Of a stretch of DNA of 64,000 nt, positions 45,690 through 56,240 are shown piece after piece. The first letter of the stretch is position 1. Each line of letters begins with the position of its first letter. The notes under the pieces are model-generated. The model saw nothing but the letters and a program-made list of their open reading frames with translations, was not told where the DNA came from and did no database searches. Location: positions 4,879,454-4,943,453 of the forward strand of contig JAJEKV010000033.1 in NCBI GenBank assembly GCA_021234155.1. The letters are read 5' to 3'. Both the position numbers and the translations under genes were made by a program. Source of the DNA: Isoetes taiwanensis (Eukaryota; Streptophyta; Lycopodiopsida; Isoetales; Isoetaceae).

Positions 45690-47298
45690 TGTGACGTTCC
45701 AAGTATTTATACGGTATATGTATAAATACATTGACACGTCACCCAGTATAAATACGCCACCATGGGGTATGGTAACCTAGGGGGTTGACCTAAAAGGGAT
45801 TTAATTAGCTATGTTAATTAAAACATTAAGGATAATAACCTATGATTAAGGAAATTAATAATAATTAAGCTAATTATGGTTTGGGAAGGCACCACCTGGC
45901 CAAACTCGATTGGCTTGACATGGTAAATGCTAATTGGATCAATTAGGTGGATCACCACCCCATATCAACCTTAATCGACCCGGTGGCCAAAGGAGAGCGA
46001 TTGGCCCAAGAGCTGTTGTTGACTTCACCAAATCTTTGAACAATCATTATCGATGACCGCCACCCCGGTTGCGACACTATGGAAGCCCCTCACGATAGCG
46101 GTTCCGCCCGAAAACGGGTTAGTAGTAGTTTAGCTTGTGTTTTGTAGGATAGTACTGTAGTACTCTCTTTGCTGATTGTCTTTGTTGAGATTAACCCTTC
46201 TCTGGTAAGTAGGATTACATTTCAATTATGAATGGTGCTCTGTTAAGGAATTGGTTGATGTATCTATGAAGTATTTGGTAGTTTCCATTAAGCAGGGGGG
46301 GTTTAAAGGGGGGTAGAGACCTCTGAGCTCAAGTATGATAGTATGCTCCTAGATAGAGCCCTGTAGTATTCCCATTAGATGCGGCCTGTGTACAAGAGAC
46401 CACCGGGTCGTAGATGCTATGGTGCGGCTTAGCACCCGGATAAGGGGCCAGTGATGGTGAAGTGGGGTGGGGTCTTGCACGAACATAAAAGGCTCCCGAG
46501 ACTCCTACATTGGGCTAGGCGATGGCGGAGGTCCACGTAGGGGTCGGGTATGGGTCTGACACTCCCTGGGTGTAGAGGTGTAATCCGTATGGAGCATTTT
46601 GCACTTTGAGTAGATTTAAGGTGAGTAAGTTGGGTACGGATGCGGGGGTCGCTGATGCGGCACGTATTCTCTAGCTCACCCATGGAACCACCTTGTGATC
46701 ACGGAAGGGGGCGCTTCCTGACCTGCCTCATCGGACCGGGCGTCATGAACCCTGGGAGTAGACTCAAGCGGGTGATACCTTGAGTTTTGCGTCTCAGGAA
46801 GGCTATAAGCGAGCCATAGCGTGAATCGACCCATCTGCAAAGTGTGCACAGGAGGGGCGGATGGAGTGGACAACCCTAGCCGATGTTCTATGCCAGCCAA
46901 CGCCATGCCAAGACTCGGTCTGCTGATCTCTTGAGGCCCAGCCGCCAGTCGATCCTCACTTGAGTCTGAGCCGGGGTAGAACCTGAGGTTTGGGGTATTT
47001 TCTTAGTTTTAGATGCATACTCTTTGCCGTTGTTATTTGGATGGATGCGCCACCCTTCGTGGTGGTTATTTATATATGTTTTATGCTGTGTGCTAACCCT
47101 TGTATTCATGCTTCCGCGACGTAGGAGCCCATCGAAGGCGTGGGCCAAATGACACCTCCGTGACCTTCACCCGAGCATCTCTACGTAGATGGCCCGGGTC
47201 AGACGGAGGGCCCTGCTCATGGCAAGTTGGTTGCCATGGGAGGGGGAAGTCCCCGTATGTATACGGCCGGGGGTCGTATATATTCAGGGAGCGTCACA
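45690..47298 (+). repeat. Gypsy-2 3' LTR
   Basis: It starts TGTGACG and ends CGTCACA, a perfect 7-bp terminal inverted repeat, and is followed by ATTCT. Confidence 0.94.
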
Positions 47299-47303
47299 AT
47301 TCT

Positions 47304-48127
47304 CGTTGCTTCCCTCCCTTCCCGCCTTGCTGCGTGGGGGCATGCGTCTTTTTCATTTATGTTTCTTGTTCATGCACTCTTTGTTGTTCTCCACCTTGGG
47401 TGTTGCTATTATCATGTTTTCTTTTTCATCGGCATCATGCCGCATTATTCTCCACCTGCGGGTGATGCTGTTTATTTCCACCTCGAGGGTGATGCATATT
47501 TTCACATAATGGTTCTCCACCCGTTGGGTGATGCTTTTCCACCCTATGGGTGATGCTATCTCTTTTCTGTTGTGTTCTTTTTCATATGTTTTCATCACTC
47601 ATATCTTGGGAACTTATTGGTGCGGCTTGTTTCATCATGGCCATGCATGTTTGCTTTTCTCTAACCATTCATGGATGTTTTTTAGGGGTTCTTTTGTGTT
47701 GCTTGCAGGATTCCGCCGTCTTCTGGAGTCCTGCTATATTTGTGTTCGCCATCAACCCATCCCCTTCGGTTCTCCATGCAACACATTCAAGGATTTCGCC
47801 GTCTTCTGGGGTCCTGCTATATTTGTGTTCGCCATCAACCTATCTCCTTCGGTTCTCCAGGCAACACATTCAAGGTTGTTGGCGACCATTTCTCATTAGG
47901 GTTTTCCTCGAAAACCCGAAAGGGCGGGGTTTTTTATCCCGATGAGAAGTTGTCGCCATTACCCTTCTATATTGCCTGTGCGCATTTCTTTTTACGGGGT
48001 AGTCCGATCCGATATTGTTCCTATGGTCGGCTACTCCTCTCTATTCTTCAAACCATTGTATACTGCTGCTGTAATGAATGACAAGCCTATCTGGCCGGTT
48101 TTGTGTCTCTTGCGAGTCCCTTCCCAG
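47304..48127 (+). other. Insert X, right part
   Basis: It continues the promoter-like sequence at 34467-34583. It contains five copies of a CCACC...GGGTGATGC unit (47391-47556), a probable splice acceptor TTGCTTGCAG (47699-47708), and an 83-base tandem duplication (47709-47791, 47792-47874). Short ORFs in three frames cover the duplication, but none is recognisable. It resembles the promoter, first intron and start of a plant gene captured into an insertion. No terminal inverted repeats are evident; 3-base AAT flanks it. Confidence 0.45.
47709..47874 (+). repeat. 83-base tandem duplication in insert X
   Basis: Two head-to-tail copies begin GATTCCGCC and GATTTCGCC, differ at a handful of bases and each end CACATTCAAG. 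Confidence 0.95.
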
Positions 48128-48893
48128 AATTGTTTAGTTTTTCTTATTCATTTGATTTTGTAATGCTTCATACAATGCTATCAGCAGGAATGCCAATATT
48201 ATTAGTTATCTGCATTTGCAAGATATTTCTCTCTCCCATTTAACTGTAGCAATTTTAGTCAATACACTGTTTATGTGGCATTGATCAAAACACTGTAGCA
48301 CAACGTGACCCGAATTCTGCTATATTTCTATCATTATAATACATGCATTAACAAATGACATTCCATTGAAAAACTAAATGGAAACAAGCATTGTACACGT
48401 TGCTATAAACAACCATAATGAAATTAACATTTGCAAATGGATTCAAGATATGTTTTGCATTGAACAGTTTTAAAAGAATGTCAATACAATTAATAATGTA
48501 AATAAAACTCAGGAATCATCCGAGTCTTAACAAATACAGCAGGAATCTTCAACTCTTCACTAATGCCCAAAGATTCTTGAAGCCTGAGCAAATACCCTAA
48601 GATTCTTCAAGTCTGAGCAAGATGTCTGTTCACAAACACAGATACAAACAAGAAATGTTAGTTAACTAATAACTATTACAACAGACAGAGAAACAGGTCT
48701 GTGTGAAAATAGGTCATTTTCCATTGATAACAATTCAGTAGTTACAAAAGTTGAGCCCGAGAAGGCTCTCTGTTTTATATCTTTCATCAAAAAATAAGAT
48801 CATTCACATCAGCATGGGATGGGAAGTCCTTACAAGCCAAAACATACACAAAAAATAAAACAAAAGAAAAAAGGGCAGTCAGAGTTAAAATCT
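48128..48893. other. H3 region between convergent genes
   Basis: AT-rich, no gene supported; aligned to H1 16745-17500. Confidence 0.5.
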
Positions 48894-49289
48894 TCAGTAG
48901 AACTCGCAAGCAGTGGTTGAAATCCTCAGTTGGAGCATACCCCAGAAATCTCCTTGCTTAACAAAAACTACATCGGCATGCACCCTTTGTCGAAGCTCTG
49001 CACCCTCGGCCCACTCCATGATCTAGCGTTCAATTAAAACCTCCATAGCAAAATACCCCATCACAACCCTTTGTGAGATGGTCTGATGGAAGCTCTTAGT
49101 CTGTAGTATCTCAACTGCCTCAGATTCAATGGTTGTTGAGGAAGATCCTTGGCTTACCATCCCTGAAAAAGAGCTTGAATTGGAAGAACTGGAAGAAGAG
49201 CTTGAAGGAGGTCTCGAACTTGAGGAGCTTGAAGAGCTCGAGCTGTACTTAGGGGAAGGGCGTCGAGCTAAAGCTTTTCGACGTGCCAT
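48894..49289 (-). pseudogene. H3 third ORF: Ser-rich accessory protein, one stop
   Basis: A frame of 131 codons starting MARRKALARRPSPKY, then a Ser-run region of about 30 residues with Pro, then a compact C-terminal domain: HQTISQRVVMGYFAMEVLIE and, after an in-frame TAG at 49023-49025, IMEWAEGAELRQRVHADVV and FVKQGDFWGM. H1 reads on through the TAG position (EPRIM), so the stop is private to this copy. The H2 homologue (27556-27807) shares the C-terminal pattern. The function is unknown. The basic N-terminus and Ser run suggest a nuclear, possibly phosphorylated protein, which is inference. Confidence 0.6.
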
Positions 49290-49561
49290 GCAAGGAAGGA
49301 GATGAAAGGACAAAGAATTTATGCACCATCCCAAGTATCTAATAAAGACAATAAATTACTTTTTTCGTACCAAATTAACTACTGCAAAATATCATGATTG
49401 GGACAACCCCTTTTTACAGATTTGGACTGAGAAATGACAAGACATTTCCTGCCACAACGTCGAACTCTTCCCTTCAAATCATTAAATCTAATAACAGAAT
49501 TACAAGAATCTAATAACAGAATGAAACATGCAAGACAAAAACAGGAAAGTGACCTTGCTTT

Positions 49562-50545
49562 TTATGAATTCTGTTTGGCAGAAGCTATCTTGGCTATCTC
49601 GAGTAAGGTTTCCTTGGTCATCTGACATATACTTTGTGTCATGCTGGCCATGGATTCTGCTATTTTCAAGCTGTTTTCTGATCTCATTGTCTCTAATTCT
49701 CTGATCAATTCTTGTTTCCTCTGAGAATCCTCTTTCAAGAATTCCAATTTCCTTGCTTCATTTTCACCAAAATTGTTTGTCATTTTTGTAATACCACTTG
49801 CAATGTCTTCATCAATATGCACTCTTGATCTCCTCTTTGTAGTAGGCTTTCCAGATACTCCTGGTTGATTACAAGCAGCTGATCTTGGGCTAGCTTCAGA
49901 CACATTACAACCACTTGGTGTTTCTTTACCATTGTTTTCCTTTTGACCACTTGAATTATCCTTGCTGCTATTCTTCTCGGTATCAATAGGGCTGTGAGGA
50001 AGAGTTCTCAACATCTATAAAATCTTCTTCTCGAAAAGATTCATCAGTACCTATTGTTTCAAAAAATGCAGGATGACATGAACTCGTTTGTATACATTTG
50101 AGCTTCCTCAAATGCCTCAGGACCAAAATCACCATCATCACCTCCACCAGGTATGTCTCTTTCATTAGTCTGGCCATGTTTCAAGTCTTCCATGAATTCA
50201 AACCATGGCCAATTTGAAGGCTCTGCACCAGTTTTTTGAGAAGCCTCTTTGTTATACCTGAACTTTATCTGCAACTTGTCCCATTTATCTTCAATGGCCT
50301 CAAATCTTCCAATCCCTCAACCGAGGGTTGGAGTTTGATCATCATTTCTTTCTATTGACTAGCAGAAAGATTGATGTTCCCATTGTTATGAACTTTGTAT
50401 TCTTTCATCAAAGAAAGCATTGTCCCAATTGCATTACCAGACCAATCAACTAGTCGTTTTTTTTTGGATTGCATCATTCTGATTGTCATGAATAATCAGA
50501 GCCAAAGAATCTTGGGAGGGCATCGACTCACCTAGATTTGTATAT
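49562..50545 (-). pseudogene. H3 Myb/SANT-like DNA-binding protein gene, broken
   Basis: On the minus strand, the N-terminal lead (LGESMPSQDSLALIIH) is at 50500-50545, then the Myb/SANT-like domain to about 50190 with a deletion near 50290 relative to H1. The acidic linker (GGGDDGDFGPEAFEEAQ) follows. The last frame, 49562-50014, is intact: a Ser/Asn-rich part, KRRSRVHIDEDIASGITKM, then a Glu/Lys/Arg-rich coiled-coil-like end finishing AKQNS-stop. This is the standard second protein of PIF/Harbinger elements. The start codon region differs from the H1 MTRADW start. Confidence 0.7.
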
Positions 50546-51292
50546 TGGCACAAAGCAATCTTTGAACCATCAATTGGCTTTCTTTCTTTCATTTTCCCCA
50601 AATCTCTGCTACAGTCCAGCTTTAAGAAAGTTTTAGTATGGATCCGGTGATTTTGGGGATGATTGTCATAGTCTTTCACAATATTATGCTCGGCATTGCA
50701 TTGTAGCAGTTTTGGCTAAAACCTCATACTTCAGATGACAATGCAGAGCTCTTGGACTTAGCTATAAAGACCGAATCCATAGAAAGTAGCCGACTCATGA
50801 CTTGCTGTCAATTTGCCTTGATTTTGTTGGGGACTGCCAAACTAAAAAGGCCTTCAAGAAGATTTTGGGTTGCACAGAGACAAACCACACAGTGGGATGG
50901 CATTGGGAACCATGCCTGGAATTGCTTGCCCTCTTTTGAAGATGATATGTGGAGACAATGTTACAAGACGTCAAGATCCTCGTTCAAAAAACTGGTAGGT
51001 CTTCTGGCCCCATATTTTGTAAAACCAGACAATAAAGTGAGGGCTCCCATTTGAGCCAAGAAGAGTTGTAGCTATGGTTATTTATTTCTAACTCATGGGG
51101 ATCCTCCTGTACATGTTGGAAGGAGATTTTATGTTGGTCAGTCCACGACTCAGAAGTATGTGATGAAGACCACACTTGCTTTGGCTTCCAAGAGCATGAT
51201 GTACAAAAGATTTGTAGCCATTCCATCAGAGCAGAGATTACTTGACATTATAGCAGAATTTAAGGAAGCCACTGGTCTTCCTAATGTGTTTG
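50546..51292 (+). mobile_element. Harbinger H4, truncated
   Basis: The N-terminal part of a transposase of the H2 subfamily, without a terminus on either side. It abuts H3 on the left and is cut by Gypsy-3 on the right. CTTTCATTTTCCCCAAA at 50587-50603 is shared with H2 at 25401. Confidence 0.7.
50640..51292 (+). pseudogene. H4 transposase N-terminal fragment
   Basis: The start is at the conserved ATGGATCCGGT. It reads MDPVILGMI-like, then a stop at about 50703; then the frame 50752-51054 with LKRPSRRFWVAQRQTTQWD, NHAWNCLPSFEDDMWRQ and LVGLLAPYFVKP. After a break, 51160-51285 gives KTTLALASKSMMYKRFVAIP and ATGLPNVF. The sequence then switches to Gypsy-3 just before the first catalytic Asp would appear, so no catalytic residue is present. 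Confidence 0.75.
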
Positions 51293-51755
51293 CTCAGACC
51301 ACGCAGAAGGCCACGGGCACAAAGAGGTCGAGAACAGACAAGTGACGGGCTGTCACCGTCAGCGTCATTTCAGGGCTTCAAGAGGCACCGCCAACATTTT
51401 TGCAAATCAGGCCTTCTTCCAGGAGTCGGCACCGAGATCTGACAGTGTCTATATTGGGTCAAAGGCCATTGTACTATATATATGAGTAGAGCTAGCATTC
51501 ACAGGCTAGATGAGTTTTTGGTCTTATCTCACTTCTGCTTTCTCTCGATTGCGAGAGCTCATGTATCATCATTGATATCAAAGAGTTTTGTTCTCATCAT
51601 TGTGTTCTTATTGTTTTCTTTTGTTCTCTCTCTTCTCCTTTTCCTTTGTTTCTTTTGCAAATCCCGCATGACACAGCTACCGGATTCTCCTGTCTGATCC
51701 ACGGGTCCTCACAGAGGGCTGTCTTGCAGGAGTTCCCGAACCTAGACCCTAAAAA
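51293..51755 (+). repeat. Gypsy-3 5' LTR, first ~127 bases missing
   Basis: It matches 61712-62174 closely to the end (CCCTAAAAA versus CCCTAAACA). The missing part is the U3 start. The breakpoint falls in a 12-base tandem motif (CAGACCAAG-like) that is intact in the 3' LTR. Confidence 0.92.
51475..51484 (+). promoter_or_regulatory. Gypsy-3 LTR TATA box
   Basis: TATATATATG, downstream of an AAAGGCCATT stretch. The same site is at 61894-61903 in the 3' LTR. Confidence 0.6.
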
Positions 51756-51756
51756 C

Positions 51757-51774
51757 TGTCGCCGCTGCCGGGTC
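51757..51774 (+). promoter_or_regulatory. Gypsy-3 primer binding site (tRNA-Asp-like)
   Basis: TGTCGCCGCTGCCGGGTC begins one base after the LTR. The common plant tRNA-Asp site is TGGCGCCGTTGCCGGGGA, so most positions match. Confidence 0.65.
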
Positions 51775-51856
51775 TGATTTTCTTTTCCTTCCTTCTTTTA
51801 CCATATCTGCCCGAGCTTTCATCCCAGAGGAGCTTCTTAGCCAGACAGCGTCTCGT

Positions 51857-53507
51857 TTGGAGCGCCATCAACGTCGCGAAGTTGCTAGAGATATGTATGA
51901 CACTGGTTATGATATTGAGGGAGGCCATATTCGCTCACGAGCTCAATCGGCGCCACCTACTCCTCGTGTTCACTCTCGTCCTAGCTCTCCTCCCGTGTGT
52001 AAACATTGTTCACAACCTCAGTCTCCCCATCATACACCTGTTCAGCCCCCTCCAGCTTATTTCCACACTCCCGAGAGTGCCTACATTCATATCTCCTCTG
52101 GCCATACTCCTCTGCCTTCACATTCCCTGGCGGAATGGGTTATCCCCATGTCTCTTTCGGCCCTCCCCAGGTTCAGACATATCCCCAATCCCCTTCTTTT
52201 CAACATACTCTTCCAGTTTACACTCTCACTGATCTCAAACCTCACAAACAAAGCTCTCAAGGACCTTCCCCACAGGATGCTCCTTTTCAAGACTTTCAAG
52301 GTTTTTCTGCCCATCTGACACACCATACCGAGACTATGGCTGTACCACCTCATTATGTGCCTCCTCCTACTCAGCCGCTCTATGCGCACGGTCCGTCACA
52401 ATCTTCTTTTCAGACTCTCAAACTGACCTATCCCACTTTTGGCAGTACTAAAGGCAAACCATTAGATCAAAGTGCTCAAGCCCACATGGAAGAATTTGAG
52501 GCTCTGGCTGTCCTAAATGGTCACGCTCAACCTCAGCTGAAGTTCCACATCTTTTCCACCACGCTGCGTGGCTCTCCTCATCAATGGCTCATGGCCAATA
52601 AAAGCCATTGGAAACAAAACTGGACAGACATAAAGACTGCTTTCCTTTCTCATTATAGCACCACAGATGATGATCAACTTCTTCTCAAGCAACTCAATGA
52701 TCTTCAGCAAGAGCCCACGGAGTCAGCCCAGGATTTTGCGGATCGTCTTCACATCCTCCTCAGCAAACTTCAAGAGTACCCCACGCAAAGCCAGATCCTC
52801 GTCTGGTTTCTACAGGGACTTCCTTCGGCTATTCGTCTCATGACTGAATACCTGCACCCCAAGACTTTGGAGCAGGCCATCGAACTTGTCAATCATTCAG
52901 TTAATGTTTCCTCACGAGGCGTGGCCCTCCAGGAGCTACCCTTCATCCCTCCTGTCATGGTTCCTCAGACTGCAGTGCAGTTCAGCCTCAACACTCAAAT
53001 CCTCAACGCAGTCAAATTTGGTGCCACATCTGCAAATATCAAGGCCATTTGGCCAATGAGTGCAACTCCTCCAATGACCCCCCTCATTATAAACGCTGCA
53101 ACATGTGCAATCATGCGACGGAAGAATGCACTCGTACTCATCCTACACCCTTCCGGCAAAAGATGGTTTATCAAGTCCAGACCACGCCGCAGCAACAGAC
53201 GTCATACCAACCTCAGCAATTTCAAGCTCAACCACTTCAACAGTATCCACAATCTCAGCAATCTCAGCCGTCAAGAGGACAAGGCAACCGACCTCCTTTT
53301 GATCCTTCTAAAGCCCAGTGCTATCATTGTCTGGAATGGGGTCATATCACCACGGCGTGCCCTCAACTTCCTCAAGTTCAAGTCCAACTTCCAGGCACAA
53401 ATCAAACCATGTCAGTATGCCTCACAGCCTATCAACTTTGGATCGCTAATGGCAAACAAGGCCCTCGTCCTGTTCTCAGAAAGCCACCACGCGTGCCTCA
53501 ACAGTAA
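51857..53507 (+). pseudogene. gag: Gypsy-3 gag with three zinc knuckles, frameshifted
   Basis: The N-terminal frame (51857-52130) begins MERHQRREVARDMYDTGYD, with a possible longer start upstream. A shift leads to the frame 52006-53020: a Pro/Tyr/His-rich region, then the gag domain with FHIFSTTLRGSPHQWLMANK, WTDIKTAFLSHY and ESAQDFADRLHILLSKL. A second shift near 53010 leads to the nucleocapsid part with CHICKYQGHLANEC (53022-53063), a CNMCNHATEEC segment, and CYHCLEWGHITTAC (53319-53360). Two are CX2CX4HX4C. It ends at TAA 53505-53507, after which the same frame stays open, so this stop may be the gag-pol boundary or a mutation. Confidence 0.85.
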
Positions 53508-56240
53508 AGGTATCAACCAGCTCCTTCGTCAACTCCTCCTTTGGATCAACAAGCTCAGGAAGAAATTTACCAAGCTCTCAATCCTCCGGTCCAACTGTCA
53601 AACTGGGTTGGTTTGGTCTCACGTCAGACCAGGGCTTCCCGCCCCTTGACCATAATTCCTAATGACACACAACCCGCCTTTGCAGTCGACACGATCCCTC
53701 ATGAAGAAAGTAAAAAGGTCCATTTTTCTCCTGCTTTGGATACTCTTATGCCTCATGTCATGCCGAAGGTATGCCAGAGCATTCTTAACCTCATGCAAGC
53801 TGCGGAAGGGCGCACCCTTGCCAATGTCCACGCAACCACACGTGCTCAGCAGCGTCAAGAGCCCCCCTTCGTCATCTCAACACTCACGCTCTCAGCAATA
53901 TCCTAACATTGCTGCAGAGGTGGAGCTTCTCCAAGAAGTTGCTGCTCAGTTACCTACAGCTCCTGCTCCCTTGGATCCTGCAGATCCGTTTTCTCATGTT
54001 TCCTTGGAACTCCAGGAAGAACTGGCCAAAATCAAGATTCCGCTGAGTCTATCCACCATTTTGAAACTCTGTCCTGCTCTCCAGGACCAGCTACCCCTTC
54101 CCACTGTTCTGGTTGGGGCAGTGGCTACCTCCACACCCACGGTGCATGCCACGGTGGCCAATCACCAAGTCAATCATGTCCAAATTGATGGCGAAAGTGC
54201 TGTTAATCTCATTACTGATAAGCTCAGAAAGCAATTAGGCATCAAACAACTTTACCGTGCCCCTTATGACATCAAGTTGGCCAATGGTCATATCACGCGC
54301 CCTCAAGGCGTCACATCCCTTCTTCACATCAATATAGGCGAACTCAGATTCCCTCTCGAATTTGATGTTTGGAAAGCCGGCGAAGATCCCGGTGATTATG
54401 AAATGTTGGTCGTCAGATCTTTTCTCTGTCAGACCAAAAGTATTCATTACTGGGCCACGGACCAGCTCGTCATTACAGATGGTCATCTCAATGATACCAT
54501 GGATTTGGAAACTGGCAAGATCATCTCTGTTGAACATGCCGAACCTTCTCTCTCAGACACCGATTCTGAAGAAGCCCAGAATATCTACCATGTTCAGGCT
54601 CCACCTGCGAGTCTGCCTCTTTCATCCTACCCTAAATATGCTGATCCTTGGGGTGAGATGACTCTGGATCAGGACCAGACTGTGGTTGCGCTGCTCGACC
54701 CTTACCTGGCTCCTTGCAATCGCATCCAAAGACTTGACCATTTTTCCGACACTGTACTTTCTCCAGAAACGGTGGACGTCCATGCCGTCATGAAGCAACC
54801 ACTGCTAGATGACGCTCAGCAACCGCTTTTCTTCACCACACAAAATGCAGCTCATCCCATCATGTTTCAACCTCCTGCTCACATTGTTCAAGACACGGAA
54901 GTTGTTCCACACATTCAGACTCCGGAGGTGGAGATTGTGGACGTTGGCAACAATCAGCCCGTCCGCCTTGCTGCAAATCTTCCGACCACCTATCGCGCAC
55001 GCGCCCTCACGCTGTTCAAAAAATTCAAACACATTTTTGCCTGGAGCTATAAAGATCTTCGGGGTATCAACAAAGACTTGGGGGAACTCACCATTCCTAC
55101 CAAACCAGATGCACGTCCTGTCTAGCAACAACAATACCGGCTCAACCCCAATTACCGTGACCGTGTCAAGGCCGAAATTGATAAACTTCTAGCTGCCGGC
55201 TTGATTTATGAGGTCAAACATTCTGAATGGGTGAGCCCCATCGTCATTGCTCTCAAACACAACGGTAAGATCCGCGTCTGCGTGGACTATCGCAAACTCA
55301 ATCAGGCCACGAAGCGTGATCACTTCCCGCTTCCCTTCACAGACCAGGTTCTGGAAGAGGTTGCTGGTCATGAAATGTACTCCTTCATGGATGGTTTTTC
55401 AGGCTACAATCAAATTTCAATCAACGAGGCAGATCAATTCAAGACTACCTTTACCACCCCGTGGGGCACTTTTGCCTACAAGGTGGTTCCTTTTGGTTTA
55501 TCCAACTCTCCATCCACGTTTCAACGCATCATGCTCTCGGTTTTTCACGATTATATGAAGGAGAAACCCTTTCTCCAGATCTTTCAAGATGACTTTTCAG
55601 CCTACAGTTCCATGGATGATCACCTGGACAAGTTAGAGCTCGTCTTTCAGAAATGTGATGAGTCTGGTATTAGTCTAAATCCTGAGAAATGCACCTTATG
55701 CGTCACCTCTGGTGTTCTGTTAGGTCATGTGGTCAGTAAAGAAGGTATCACCACGGATCCTGTCAGTTGTGTGCTTAAGGCTCAAGCACCATCTAATATC
55801 AAAGAGACACGTTCTTTCCTGGGCAAGGTAAATTACTATTTCACCTTCATTCTTGGACTTGCAGCTATTGCTGATCCCATTCATAAACTCACGGGTGATG
55901 AATCCACCTGGGCTTGGAATTCCCAGGCAGAAGTTGCTTTCCAATAGTTGAAGCTCTTACTTACTCAGGTCCCCGTGCTTGTTCCTCCTCAATGGGACAA
56001 GCCTTTCCATGTTCATGTCGATGTCTCCGCGTTTGCTATTGGTGCTATTATCTCTCAAGCATATGACGCGCACACAGATAAACCCAATCGTTATGCCAGC
56101 AGAAAACTCAATCCTGCTGAGCGCAACTATTCTGCCACCGAGAGGGAGGCCTTGGGCTTAATTTTTTGTGTCCAACGCTTCCGTCATTATCTGTTGGGAA
56201 GTCAGATCAAGTTCTTTGTTGATCATCAGGCACTTCTCTA
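53508..56240 (+). pseudogene. pol: Gypsy-3 protease-RT-RNase H, two TAG stops
   Basis: A lead frame 53541-53906 is followed by a shift into the frame 53662-56244. The protease-like region is at 54130-54480 with VNHVQIDGESAVNLIT; the catalytic triplet reads D-G-E (54187-54195) instead of D-T/S-G. RT: SEWVSPIVIALKHNGKIR, VCVDYRKLNQAT, MDGFSGYNQI, PFGLSNSPSTF, and catalytic FQDDFSAYS (55585-55611). RNase H: HVDVSAFAIGAII, ATEREALGL, FVDHQALLY. In-frame TAG codons lie at 55123-55125 (before RT) and 55945-55947 (before RNase H). Otherwise the frame is continuous for over 2.5 kb. The DGE triplet may make the protease inactive. Confidence 0.87.

Larger units (their letters stand above)
34584..47298 (+). 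mobile_element. Gypsy-2: Ty3/gypsy chromovirus, 12.7 kb, two LTRs
   Basis: A complete element: LTRs of about 1.6 kb starting TGTGACG and ending CGTCACA (3' copy), a target duplication ATTCT on both sides (34579-34583, 47299-47303), a tRNA-iMet primer site, extra ORFs A-C, gag, aspartic protease, RT-RNase H, integrase with chromodomain, and a polypurine tract. The order protease-RT-RNase H-integrase is Ty3/gypsy and the chromodomain places it in the chromoviruses. RT-RH and integrase are open over long frames; gag and the 5' ORFs are broken. The LTRs are close to one another, so the insertion looks recent. Confidence 0.95.
48128..50545 (-). mobile_element. Harbinger H3, right part (accessory genes)
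   Basis: It resumes exactly where H3 was broken at 34466 and follows H1 16745-19200. It contains the third ORF and the Myb-like gene on the minus strand. The right terminus is absent; the sequence changes to the H4 element near 50545. Confidence 0.75.

Noticed and set aside
47550-48081. Overlapping ORFs of 108-131 codons in insert X
   Set aside because: All three frames are open because of the duplicated CT-rich segment; none has a domain or consistent codon use.
34464-48130. Insert X as a solo LTR
   Set aside because: Its edges do not read TG...CA and the candidate TG start is part of H3 as seen in H1.
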